This document shows, piece by piece, positions 52,139 through 59,912 of a stretch of DNA of 64,000 nucleotides. The notes beneath the pieces were generated by a model. That model had not been told where the DNA came from, did not search any database, and worked only from the letters and a program-made list of their open reading frames with translations. The position numbers were made by a program, and so were the translations under genes. Within the stretch, counting starts at the first letter, position 1; every line of letters starts with the position of its first letter. Origin of the DNA: Spirochaetales bacterium (GTDB taxonomy: Bacteria; Spirochaetota; Spirochaetia; Sphaerochaetales; Sphaerochaetaceae); assembly GCA_018433865.1 (NCBI GenBank), contig JAHDQJ010000002.1, positions 62,001 to 126,000 of the forward strand, read 5' to 3'.

Positions 52139-53683
52139 TCAAGATTCGAGCGTCTGTACCAACCGCTTGGAATCCTCCTTCAGGTGTTCATAGGTAGATT
52201 CGTACTGGCGCACATACTCCTTGTACAGCTCATGGTTTTCCGCGATCGGTTCGATGACCTTCTTGATCCGTACCATCTTTTCCGCGGCATTGCCAAGGTC
52301 GGGGTGTATGCCTGCCGCAACGGTAGCGGCAATGGCACTGCCGAGCGAGACTGCCTGCTGCTCGACAGGAATGGTGATCCGCTTGCCCGTAACATCGGCG
52401 TGGATCTGCATCCACAGATCGCTCTTGGTGGCTCCTCCGCAGGTGATGATCTCATCTATGTAGACGCCACCCTCCTCCATCCGTTTCAGGATGATGGCCG
52501 TACCATACACCACACCCTCCATGATTGCCCTGAACAGGTGCCCGGTTGTATGTTTCAACGTCAGGCCCCGGATGACGCCCCTGCTGTTCGCATCGACCCA
52601 CGGAGTCCGGTTGCCTTGCCAGTGCTCGAGCACGACCAAGCCTTCCGAGCCGGGAGGGACCTTTGCAGCTTTCTCATCCAGCAAGCGATAGATGTGGATG
52701 CCTCGTTCCTCCGCTTCCTTCTTGAGATCGGCGTTGAGGAAATTGGTGACGAACCACTTGATGATCGAGCCGGTCGAGATCTGTCCGGCTTCGACGACTT
52801 CCATGCCAGGAACGATTGCGCTCGGGAAGGTTCCGAAGATGCCGGGAGCATGGAGCTCCGTTTCGGTCATGCCGATGTGCAACTGTGATGAGCCGGTGAT
52901 GAGCGCCAGCTTGCCCGGCTTGAGCGCATTCACGCCGATCACGCCCATGTAGGCATCTGCTCCGCCACCCGCGACGGGGATGCCTTCGCGCAACCCGGTG
53001 AGTGCGGCGACCTTGGCGCTCACGCCTCCGATCACCTCGCCGAGATTCACCACCCGCTTCGGGAGCTTGTCAAAGATGTCACCCAACCCGATCTTCTCAT
53101 AAAGCGAGACCGGAAATCCTCCCTCTTTCTGGTTGTAGAACCATCTGATCGAGACCGTACAGATATTTGCGGTCACTTCTCCGGTGAGCCAGTAGGCTAT
53201 CCAGTCGGTATGTTCGAAGATCATGGAAGCTTGTGCATAGATTTCCGGTTCATGCCGCTTCACCCACAGGTTCTTGCAGGGGAACCATTCTGCGGAGACC
53301 TTTCCGTGTCCGACGTACTTGAGTGCACCATCGCCGCAGGCAGCGATATCATCCGCCTCTTTCGCCGCGCGGATATCCATCCACATGATCGCATCGCGCA
53401 GCGGCTTGCCTTCGCTGTCGAGATGGACTACCGTACAGCTGGTTCCGTCGATGCCGACACCTTCGATCTGTTCGGGCCGCACGGGACTGTCCTTGAATGC
53501 AAGCCGGATGGATTCCACCATCGAGTCGGTCCATTGCTGCACGCTCTGCTCGCACCACCCGGGATGCTGGTGTATGTTCGTGTTCTCACTGCATCCGAAA
53601 CTGATGCAATCGCCCTTCTCGTTGTAGATTCCGGTCCTGATGCTCTCCGTTCCTGCATCAATTCCCAATACGTACCGTTCCAT
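52139..53683 (-). CDS. FGGY family carbohydrate kinase (first of two)
   Basis: 514 residues. Phosphorylates a sugar or sugar alcohol with ATP. N-terminal ATP-fold LGIDAGTESIRTGIYNEKG, substrate-side GVGIDGTSCTVV, and C-terminal GGGADAYMGVIG and ITCGGATKSDLWMQ. It looks nearer ribulokinase-type members than glycerol kinase, but the substrate cannot be named. Start 53683, not 53689, because of ribosome-site spacing (GAGGGGG). Placed 24 bp after the Rpe-type epimerase gene, suggesting a pentulose or related ketose. Confidence 0.92.
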   Translation of the reverse strand: MERYVLGIDAGTESIRTGIYNEKGDCISFGCSENTNIHQHPGWCEQSVQQWTDSMVESIRLAFKDSPVRPEQIEGVGIDGTSCTVVHLDSEGKPLRDAIMWMDIRAAKEADDIAACGDGALKYVGHGKVSAEWFPCKNLWVKRHEPEIYAQASMIFEHTDWIAYWLTGEVTANICTVSIRWFYNQKEGGFPVSLYEKIGLGDIFDKLPKRVVNLGEVIGGVSAKVAALTGLREGIPVAGGGADAYMGVIGVNALKPGKLALITGSSQLHIGMTETELHAPGIFGTFPSAIVPGMEVVEAGQISTGSIIKWFVTNFLNADLKKEAEERGIHIYRLLDEKAAKVPPGSEGLVVLEHWQGNRTPWVDANSRGVIRGLTLKHTTGHLFRAIMEGVVYGTAIILKRMEEGGVYIDEIITCGGATKSDLWMQIHADVTGKRITIPVEQQAVSLGSAIAATVAAGIHPDLGNAAEKMVRIKKVIEPIAENHELYKEYVRQYESTYEHLKEDSKRLVQTLES

Positions 53684-53707
53684 GGACATTCCCCCTCTCG
53701 ATTTGGA

Positions 53708-54361
53708 TTATGCGATCAAGGACTGCAAGAGTCCGACATTCTCTTCGATGGAGCCGCAGAAGATGCCGCTGCCGATGATCGCGATATCTGCACCGGCGGC
53801 CTTGACCGACCGGATCGTATCCTTGTTCACGCCGCCATCGACGGAAATCTTCGTGCGCAGTCCGTGGCGGCTGATGTAATCCGCGCTCTGCTCGACCTTC
53901 CTGAGCACCGTCGCATTGAAGGGCTGCCCTCCGATTCCCGGGTTCACCGCGAGGATGTTCACCGCCTCGACTCGCTCCAGCATCGGCTCGATCAGCGCAT
54001 AGGGATTGTCGGGCACGAAGGTGAGGCAGACATCCCGTCCCTGCTCATGAACCGTGTCGATCATCCGATGCAGGGCCTCCCCGGCCGTCTCGAACTGAAG
54101 ATTGAGACGATCCGCATCCGTCTGCAGGAACATGGAGAGGATCGATTCCATGTTGTGCACCGCAAGATGGACATCGAAGTAGGATTTCGTGACCGTCCGC
54201 AAATCGGTGATCAGCTGACTGCCGAACAGCAGATATTTCGTATAATGCCCATCACTGACGTCAAAGTGGAAGGAAGATATCCCGCACCGCTCAGCCTCCA
54301 GAAGATCCCGTGCGATATAGGCATGATTTGCAGCCAGCAGGGAAGCACACAGTTCCATCAT
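53708..54361 (-). CDS. Ribulose-phosphate 3-epimerase family protein
   Basis: 217 residues, a TIM barrel. Metal/catalytic residues are kept: SSFHFDVSDGHY, DVHLAV and SVDGGVN. The DGHYTKYLLFG loop differs from the DGHFVPN of housekeeping Rpe and is more like AlsE/SgcE-type epimerases, so the substrate may be a different ketose phosphate. GGAGG precedes ATG 54361. First gene of the minus-strand operon with the FGGY kinase. Confidence 0.87.
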   Translation of the reverse strand: MMELCASLLAANHAYIARDLLEAERCGISSFHFDVSDGHYTKYLLFGSQLITDLRTVTKSYFDVHLAVHNMESILSMFLQTDADRLNLQFETAGEALHRMIDTVHEQGRDVCLTFVPDNPYALIEPMLERVEAVNILAVNPGIGGQPFNATVLRKVEQSADYISRHGLRTKISVDGGVNKDTIRSVKAAGADIAIIGSGIFCGSIEENVGLLQSLIA

Positions 54362-54440
54362 GTTCACCTCCAACCTTCCGTGGGAACCAGTATAGCACGA
54401 AGGCATTTGTTTCTGACAAGGACAACCCAGTCCTCTTTTC

Positions 54441-54468
54441 AGTATACCAGTATTTTTACATATGTAAA
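54441..54468 (-). promoter_or_regulatory. Predicted promoter and operator of the epimerase-kinase operon
   Basis: -35 TTTACA (54468-54463), 16-bp spacer, -10 TATACT (54446-54441). The -35 is half of a perfect 14-bp palindrome TTTACATATGTAAA (54455-54468). A further TTTTACAT copy lies at 54484-54491, about three helical turns away. Good candidate binding site for the DeoR regulator encoded at 55181 (inference). Confidence 0.5.
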
Positions 54469-54507
54469 TCTGATTCGACTATCTTTTACATTAGTCATGG
54501 ATTGTCA

Positions 54508-54536
54508 TGGACAACCAGGAATGGTCGCGCTATACT
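54508..54536 (+). promoter_or_regulatory. Predicted leaderless promoter of the C_GCAxxG gene
   Basis: -35 TGGACA (54508-54513, 5/6), 17-bp spacer, -10 TATACT (54531-54536, 5/6), 6 nt (GGCGAC) to ATG 54543. The hexamers and spacing are the same as at mnmE. Confidence 0.65.
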
Positions 54537-54542
54537 GGCGAC

Positions 54543-55079
54543 ATGGACGACACAAGAAAAGAACAGCTCGCGCAACGAGCCTATGCATTGGGATTCTCCT
54601 ACGAACAGACCTACCGAGGGTGTGCACAGTGCACGCTTGCTGCATTGCAGGATGCCCTTGGCCTTCCCGACGATCAGGTGTTCCGCGCAGCAAGTGCACT
54701 CTCCTCAGGCGGCGGACTCACCTGTGCAGGCTCCTGCGGCGGATTTGCTGGCGGACTGCTGTTCATCGGCTCACTGCTCGGCAGAAGACGCGAGTTCTTC
54801 GACAATGACCAGGAGTTCAAGTACCTTTCATTCGATCTCGGCAGAAAATTGCACGACCGATTCATCGCCGAGTACGGGACCGTGACGTGCAACTGCATCC
54901 ATCTCAACCTGTTCGGGCGCACGTACGACATGCAGGACCCTGTCGACAAACAGCAGTTCAACGATGATGGCGCACACACCGACAAGTGCACCTCAGTGGT
55001 CGCCAACGCAGCCCGCTGGACGGTAGAAATCATCTACGATGTACTTGCAGAGAGGGGCTTGCTTCCCGAGAACCCATAA
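54543..55079 (+). CDS. C_GCAxxG_C_C family protein
   Basis: 178 residues with the cysteine pattern that names the family: YRGCAQCTLAAL, then LTCAGSCGGFAGG, VTCNCIHL and DKCTSVV. Cysteines may bind a metal or cluster; some relatives are linked to redox proteins, but no function is established. It has no ribosome site and is predicted leaderless. Divergent from the epimerase operon and upstream of deoR. Confidence 0.82.
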   Translation: MDDTRKEQLAQRAYALGFSYEQTYRGCAQCTLAALQDALGLPDDQVFRAASALSSGGGLTCAGSCGGFAGGLLFIGSLLGRRREFFDNDQEFKYLSFDLGRKLHDRFIAEYGTVTCNCIHLNLFGRTYDMQDPVDKQQFNDDGAHTDKCTSVVANAARWTVEIIYDVLAERGLLPENP

Positions 55080-55102
55080 GGACATCCTACGGATCTTCAG
55101 GC

Positions 55103-55131
55103 TTGACAGGAACCCTGTTTGTTTGTATTGT
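55103..55131 (+). promoter_or_regulatory. Predicted promoter of the DeoR-BtpA operon
   Basis: -35 TTGACA (55103-55108, 6/6), 17-bp spacer, -10 TATTGT (55126-55131, 4/6). Just downstream an inverted repeat AACAACA-(T-run)-TTGTTGT lies around 55139-55157, a possible operator. Confidence 0.5.
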
Positions 55132-55180
55132 GTTCATAACAACATTTTTTTTGTTGTAATTATCATACGATGAAGGGTCC

Positions 55181-55960
55181 ATGCAAAGCTCGGCGAAACG
55201 GAAACAGTACATCCAATCCAAACTCGATGCAGACCAGTCGGTCCAGGTAGGAAAGCTGGCCCAGGAGCTTGGCGTGTCGGAGATGACCATCCGCAGGGAC
55301 CTGAACGACCTCGAGCGGATCGGTGTACTGAGAAAGACCCACGGCGGTGCGGTGAAGGATGTAAGTCGCTCGTACGAGCCACCATTCAGCCTTCGCATGC
55401 ACGAATCGCTTGAAGAGAAACGGAGGATCGGGCGTGAGGCTGTCCGCTATGTGAACGAAGGAGATACCATCGCCATCGATTCGGGGACGACCACGATCGA
55501 ACTCGCAAAGGAGCTGGTCTCGTTCAAGAACCTCACGATCGTCACCACCAGCATCCACATCGCAATGATCTTCCTCGACCATCCCAGCATCACCGTACTG
55601 CTTTCCGGGGGAGTATTGCGAAAACACGAAGGATCCTTGGTCGGGAGTTTCGCGCGTTCTACGTTCAACTCCCTCTATTTCGATACGTTCTTCGTGTCTG
55701 CCGCGGCGCTGAGCGAAGAGGCAGGACTTTCCGACTACATCATCGAGGATGCAACGGTCAAGCGGATGATCATGGAGCACGCGAAGCGGACGGTAGCACT
55801 GGTGCATGCCGAAAAATTCGGACAAGCCGCGTTCGCCCAGATCGCACCGTTGGATGAGATCGATGTCCTGATCACAGACAAACAACCCTATCCTGCATTG
55901 CAGCACGAGTTGCAGAGGCAGAAGGTGACGACAATCATTGCACACGCAAAGGAGAATTGA
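55181..55960 (+). CDS. DeoR family transcriptional regulator
   Basis: 259 residues. N-terminal DeoR winged helix (VGKLAQELGVSEMTIRRDLNDLERIGVL, then RKTHGGAV). C-terminal sugar-phosphate sensor domain with GDTIAIDSGTTTIELAKEL and LVGSFARSTF. Such proteins respond to phosphorylated sugars. It leads the operon with BtpA, M29 and the second FGGY kinase and probably also controls the divergent epimerase operon. AAGGG precedes the ATG. Confidence 0.92.
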   Translation: MQSSAKRKQYIQSKLDADQSVQVGKLAQELGVSEMTIRRDLNDLERIGVLRKTHGGAVKDVSRSYEPPFSLRMHESLEEKRRIGREAVRYVNEGDTIAIDSGTTTIELAKELVSFKNLTIVTTSIHIAMIFLDHPSITVLLSGGVLRKHEGSLVGSFARSTFNSLYFDTFFVSAAALSEEAGLSDYIIEDATVKRMIMEHAKRTVALVHAEKFGQAAFAQIAPLDEIDVLITDKQPYPALQHELQRQKVTTIIAHAKEN

Positions 55961-55961
55961 A

Positions 55962-56765
55962 ATGAAGTGGTTGCAAGAAGTATTCAATGTAAGGAAGCCG
56001 GTGATCGCCATGTGTCACCTGCAGCCCCTTCCGGGCGACCCCGGATACGATAAGGAAGGCGGAATCGCGAAGGTTCTCGATCTCGCCAGGAAGGACCTGA
56101 AAGCCCTGCAGGACGGTGGTGTGGATGCCGTCATGTTCTCGAATGAGTTCAGCCTGCCCTACCTCACCACGGTCGAGCCCATCACCTATACCACGATGGC
56201 ACGGATCATCGGCGAGCTGAAACACGATATCACGATTCCCTATGGGGTGAACGTGCTGTGGGATCCGAAGGCATCGATCGACCTTGCGGTCGCGACCGAC
56301 GCGCTCTTCGTGCGTGAGATATTCACCGGTGTCTATGCGAGTGACTTCGGTCTGTGGAACACCAATGTCGGCAGCGTGGTCCGTCACCGGATGCACGTCG
56401 GAGGCGAGCACGTGAGACTGTTGTTCAATATCGTCCCCGAGGCCGCGTCCTATCTCGGCCAGCGGAACATCGTGGACATCGCCAAATCCACGGTATTCAA
56501 CAACAAGCCCGATGCGTTGTGCGTCTCAGGTCTCACCGCAGGTGCAGAGACCGATTCCTCGGTGCTCAAGGCAGTGAAGGATGCGGTCCCGGGAACCGCG
56601 GTGTTCGCAAACACCGGCGTGCGGCTCTCGAACGTCCAGCAGCAGCTTTCGATCGCCGATGGTACGGTGACCGCGACCACATTCAAGCGTGACGGGGTTT
56701 TCGAGAATGAAGTCGACGTGAAGCGGGTCAAGGAATTCATGGACAAGGTCAAGGAAATCCGCTGA
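55962..56765 (+). CDS. BtpA/SgcQ family protein
   Basis: 267 residues, a predicted (beta-alpha)8 barrel. Family landmarks: IAMCHLQPLPGDPGY at the N-terminus, ALQDGGVDAVMFSNEFSLPY, IPYGVNVLWDPKASIDLAVA and VSGLTAGAETDSSVL. Named after a cyanobacterial photosystem I protein but widespread in sugar operons, such as E. coli sgcQ; activity unknown. AAGGAG precedes ATG 55962, 1 bp after the deoR stop. Confidence 0.85.
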   Translation: MKWLQEVFNVRKPVIAMCHLQPLPGDPGYDKEGGIAKVLDLARKDLKALQDGGVDAVMFSNEFSLPYLTTVEPITYTTMARIIGELKHDITIPYGVNVLWDPKASIDLAVATDALFVREIFTGVYASDFGLWNTNVGSVVRHRMHVGGEHVRLLFNIVPEAASYLGQRNIVDIAKSTVFNNKPDALCVSGLTAGAETDSSVLKAVKDAVPGTAVFANTGVRLSNVQQQLSIADGTVTATTFKRDGVFENEVDVKRVKEFMDKVKEIR

Positions 56766-56789
56766 CGAAGCGACAAGGAGCACACAGCC

Positions 56790-57860
56790 ATGGACCAGAG
56801 ATGGAAAAGACTTGGAGCATTGTTGGTGAACTATTCGACCCGCGTCCAACCGGGCGAACGGGTGATGATAGCCATGATCGAACCGGAAACATTCCCTCTG
56901 GCCTTGGCGGTGTATGAAGCTGCCGTGAAGGCGGGGGGCCTTCCCCAGGTACAGTTGCTCTCGGAGCGGTTCCGGCGTGCACTGTTAGGTTTCGGTAACG
57001 AGAGCCAGGTGAACTGGGTACCTGAGATCGAGCTCTACGGAATGGAGTGGGCCGATGTCTACATCGGTCTGCGTGGTGCCCATAATCTTTATGAGCTCCA
57101 GGACATCAGTGCAGCGAAGCTCGCGGCCAACCAATCGGCGATGGGGAAAATCTCGAGTGCACGGTGGAAGCATACCCGATGGACTTTGGTGCGGGTGCCC
57201 AACGAATCGTTCGCACAACAAGCGCAGACAAGTCATGAACAGATAGAATCGATGTTCTTCGACTCCTGCTTCCTCGATTGGGAGAAGGAAGGTGCCAAGT
57301 GGGCACGTTGGGCAGAGCGTCTCGAGAAGGGCAAGGAGATCAGGATCACCGGGTCGGGAACCGACCTTTCCTTTTCAGTCGCCGGGCGCAAGTGGGTTCC
57401 CTTCGCAGGAGTCAACAATATGCCTGACGGAGAAATCGCGACCGCCCCTGTGGTGGAGACCGTCGACGGAACGATCCGTTTCGACCACCCGGGAGTACTC
57501 AGCGGACGGTTGATCCACGGAATCGAGCTCACCTGGCGTGAGGGGAAGCTGGTCAAGGCCTCCTCGGAAACCGAACGGGAATTCTTCAAGTCGGTGATCT
57601 CGAAGGATGCAGGTTCCTCGAACATCGGTGAATTCGCATTCGGCACCAATTACGGGGTCGATCGGTTCTGCAACGACATCCTTATAGATGAGAAGATCGG
57701 CGGGACGATCCACATCGCACTCGGCCGGGCTTATCCGGAGTGTGGGGGAACGAACGAATCCTCGATCCACTGGGACATCATCAAGGATATCCGGAAAGAG
57801 GGCCGGGTCACACTCGACGGAGAAGTGATCCTGGAAAACGGCAAGATACTCCTGGACTGA
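56790..57860 (+). CDS. M29 family aminopeptidase
   Basis: 356 residues. Aminopeptidase T/AmpS-type metallopeptidase. The metal-ligand residues appear kept: Glu in NNMPDGEIATAP, Glu in SNIGEFAFGTN, His in GTIHIALG and the His-x-Asp of SIHWDII. Hence probably active. Unusual place for a peptidase, inside a sugar-kinase operon; E. coli sgc has an M42 peptidase (SgcX) in the same role. AAGGAG upstream of ATG 56790. Its natural substrate may be an aminoacylated or glycated sugar, as inference. Confidence 0.9.
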   Translation: MDQRWKRLGALLVNYSTRVQPGERVMIAMIEPETFPLALAVYEAAVKAGGLPQVQLLSERFRRALLGFGNESQVNWVPEIELYGMEWADVYIGLRGAHNLYELQDISAAKLAANQSAMGKISSARWKHTRWTLVRVPNESFAQQAQTSHEQIESMFFDSCFLDWEKEGAKWARWAERLEKGKEIRITGSGTDLSFSVAGRKWVPFAGVNNMPDGEIATAPVVETVDGTIRFDHPGVLSGRLIHGIELTWREGKLVKASSETEREFFKSVISKDAGSSNIGEFAFGTNYGVDRFCNDILIDEKIGGTIHIALGRAYPECGGTNESSIHWDIIKDIRKEGRVTLDGEVILENGKILLD

Positions 57861-57872
57861 GGAGCGATGAAG

Positions 57873-59357
57873 ATGAAACCATGTTTCCTGGGGATAGATA
57901 TCGGGACAGGTTCCGCGAAAGGAACGGTAGTCGGTCTTGACGGGACCGTCCTCGCCGAGGCATCGGTATCGCATGCGCTGAGCTCCCCCGAGCCGGGATG
58001 GTTCGAGCAGGATGCCGATGCGATCTGGTGGCATGACACCGTCCACCTTGCGAGAAAGCTGCTCGAACAACTTTCCGGCAAGGGAGTTCCCGCTTCGGCG
58101 TTGCAAGGCATGTGTGTCAGTACCACCGCCCCCTGCGTACTTCCGATCGACAAGTCGGGAAAGCCACTGCGACCGGGGATCATGTACGGTATCGATACCC
58201 GAGCCTCGCGGCAGATCGCACAGATCGAAGAGGCAATCGGGAAGGAACGCATCTTCGCGATGACCGGCCAGCACCTTTCCTCCCAATCATGCTGTCCCAA
58301 GATCATGTGGATCGAGCAACATGAGAAAGAGGTGTGGGCAAAGACCGATACGATACTCACCTCCAGCGGATATATCGTGTTCCGCCTCACCGGAAGAAAG
58401 ACCGTAGACACCTATGATGCCATCGGATACGCACCGCTGTTCAACATCCGGCAGAAGAAGTGGGACACCACATACGAAGCACAGCTGTTCAGCACACGAC
58501 TGCTCCCGGAGATCCTCTGGACCACGGAGATCGCGGGAACGGTAAGCAAGCATGCTTCACAGGAGACCGGGCTGCCCGAAGGATTGCCCGTTCTCACCGG
58601 TACCGCAGATGCGGCGGCGGAGGCGATGAGCTGTGGCGTGAGCGCAGTCGGGGACATGATGATGATGTATGGCAGCAGCAACTTCTTCATCATGCTCACC
58701 TCCGCGCTCAAGCCGATCCCCCAGTTCTGGGCATCGAACTATCTTGTTCCCGGAACCACCGTGCTCACGGGAGGCATGGCAACCGTAGGAAGCCTCTTCA
58801 CCTGGTTCAACCAGACCTTCCCGGGCAGGACCTTCCGCGAATGGGAAGCTCTCGCCGCCGACTCCAGACCGGGGGCGAACGGAGTGACGATCCTTCCCTA
58901 CTTCGCCGGAGAACGCACACCACTGTTCGACCCCCATGCGAAGGGGGTGTTCTTCGGCATGCAGCTCACGACAAGTCCCGGTGACATGTTCCAGGCGCTT
59001 CAGGAGGCGATTGGATTCGGAGTCAGGCACAACCTTGAGGTTCTGGGGAAAGCGGGAGAGCGAGCGAACCGCATCATCGCGATCGGCGGAGTCACCTCGA
59101 GCGACATGACGATGCAGATCATCACCGATATCGCCGGCTGCCCGCAACAAATCCCCTCCCAACGGTTGGGAGCGTGCTATGGCGACGCGTTCCTCGCCGC
59201 ATACGCAACCGGGGCGATCGACTCGATGGAACAGATCCATGATTGGGTGAAGATCGAGAAGGAATATGTGCCGAACCCTGCTCATGCCGAGGCATACGCA
59301 CAATCCTACGGAACCTACCGCGAACTCTATGAGACGACGAAACACCTGATGAAATGA
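57873..59357 (+). CDS. FGGY family carbohydrate kinase (second of two)
   Basis: 494 residues, xylulokinase-like. FLGIDIGTGSAKGTVVGLDG (ATP fold), MYGIDTRASRQ in the substrate domain where xylulokinase has W-D-R, GTADAAAEAMSCG and AIGGVTSSDMTMQ. Start 57873 is preferred to 57867 by ribosome-site spacing (GGAG). Last gene of the DeoR operon. Its relation to the first FGGY kinase is distant; the two probably act on different sugars. Confidence 0.9.
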   Translation: MKPCFLGIDIGTGSAKGTVVGLDGTVLAEASVSHALSSPEPGWFEQDADAIWWHDTVHLARKLLEQLSGKGVPASALQGMCVSTTAPCVLPIDKSGKPLRPGIMYGIDTRASRQIAQIEEAIGKERIFAMTGQHLSSQSCCPKIMWIEQHEKEVWAKTDTILTSSGYIVFRLTGRKTVDTYDAIGYAPLFNIRQKKWDTTYEAQLFSTRLLPEILWTTEIAGTVSKHASQETGLPEGLPVLTGTADAAAEAMSCGVSAVGDMMMMYGSSNFFIMLTSALKPIPQFWASNYLVPGTTVLTGGMATVGSLFTWFNQTFPGRTFREWEALAADSRPGANGVTILPYFAGERTPLFDPHAKGVFFGMQLTTSPGDMFQALQEAIGFGVRHNLEVLGKAGERANRIIAIGGVTSSDMTMQIITDIAGCPQQIPSQRLGACYGDAFLAAYATGAIDSMEQIHDWVKIEKEYVPNPAHAEAYAQSYGTYRELYETTKHLMK

Positions 59358-59368
59358 CTCATCAGGTG
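59343..59368. terminator. Hairpin between convergent FGGY kinase and AllA-like genes
   Basis: Perfect 10-bp stem CACCTGATGA/TCATCAGGTG overlapping the kinase stop codon. On the minus strand it is followed by TTTCGTC, on the plus strand by CCTGGGTC; termination is more likely for the minus-strand operon. Confidence 0.6.
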
Positions 59369-59396
59369 TCCTGGGTCCTGTACTGAAGCTTTCCAG

Positions 59397-59897
59397 CTAT
59401 CTCACGACAAAGTAACAGCCGAACTGCGCGTCAAGCTCATAGGCGAGGAAATCCTCGTCAGGGGTGTTCTCGTAGAACAGCACGAACGTGTTCGCAACCT
59501 CGGCCTGTGTCAGGGGGGCGTGATGCCACACTCCTTTCTTGAACCTGACGGCGCTCCCTTTCGGCACGGAGAAGGCCTTGACCGTATCGAGGTCGGGCAT
59601 CTTCGGATCAGCCGCGTTCGAGAGCGCGGCAACCACGATGATGTCCTCCGTGGGAATGAGCACCTCACTGGTCCGTTCGTGCCGTTCCAATGTATGCTCC
59701 TCAAGTCCGTTCCTTCCATAGGTCCTGACGATGGAGACCGAGGTATGTCCCTCGTGGTCCATCACCGCCAGTTTGTTCCAGAACGCGAGTTCCTCACCAC
59801 TGCTGTCCGGCTTTCGAAGCGCGCTCGAGATGCATTGTCCATAAGGGGCAAAGCTTGCATCGGTTGCGGGAACCTGATGGATTTCGATCCTCTTCAT
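59397..59897 (-). CDS. Ureidoglycolate-lyase (AllA) family protein
   Basis: 166 residues, cupin-like. Features of the family: FAPYGQCISSA near the N-terminus, ERHERTSEVLIPTEDIIVVAAL, VRFKKGVWHHAPL with metal-type His, and FVLFYENTPDEDF. No allantoin or purine-degradation gene is near; it closes an operon with DhaK, DhaL and sugar permeases, so a role in sugar-acid metabolism is more likely than ureidoglycolate. Clear GGGGGG ribosome site. Confidence 0.82.
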   Translation of the reverse strand: MKRIEIHQVPATDASFAPYGQCISSALRKPDSSGEELAFWNKLAVMDHEGHTSVSIVRTYGRNGLEEHTLERHERTSEVLIPTEDIIVVAALSNAADPKMPDLDTVKAFSVPKGSAVRFKKGVWHHAPLTQAEVANTFVLFYENTPDEDFLAYELDAQFGCYFVVR

Positions 59898-59912
59898 CTC
59901 TTCACCCCCCTC

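Noticed and set aside
53210-54808. 532-codon plus-strand open frame
   Set aside because: Antisense to the FGGY kinase and epimerase and out of frame with the C_GCAxxG gene; no protein-like motifs.
55962-56765. Photosystem I assembly role for the BtpA-family protein
   Set aside because: That name comes from cyanobacteria; no photosynthesis genes are present and the context is sugar metabolism.
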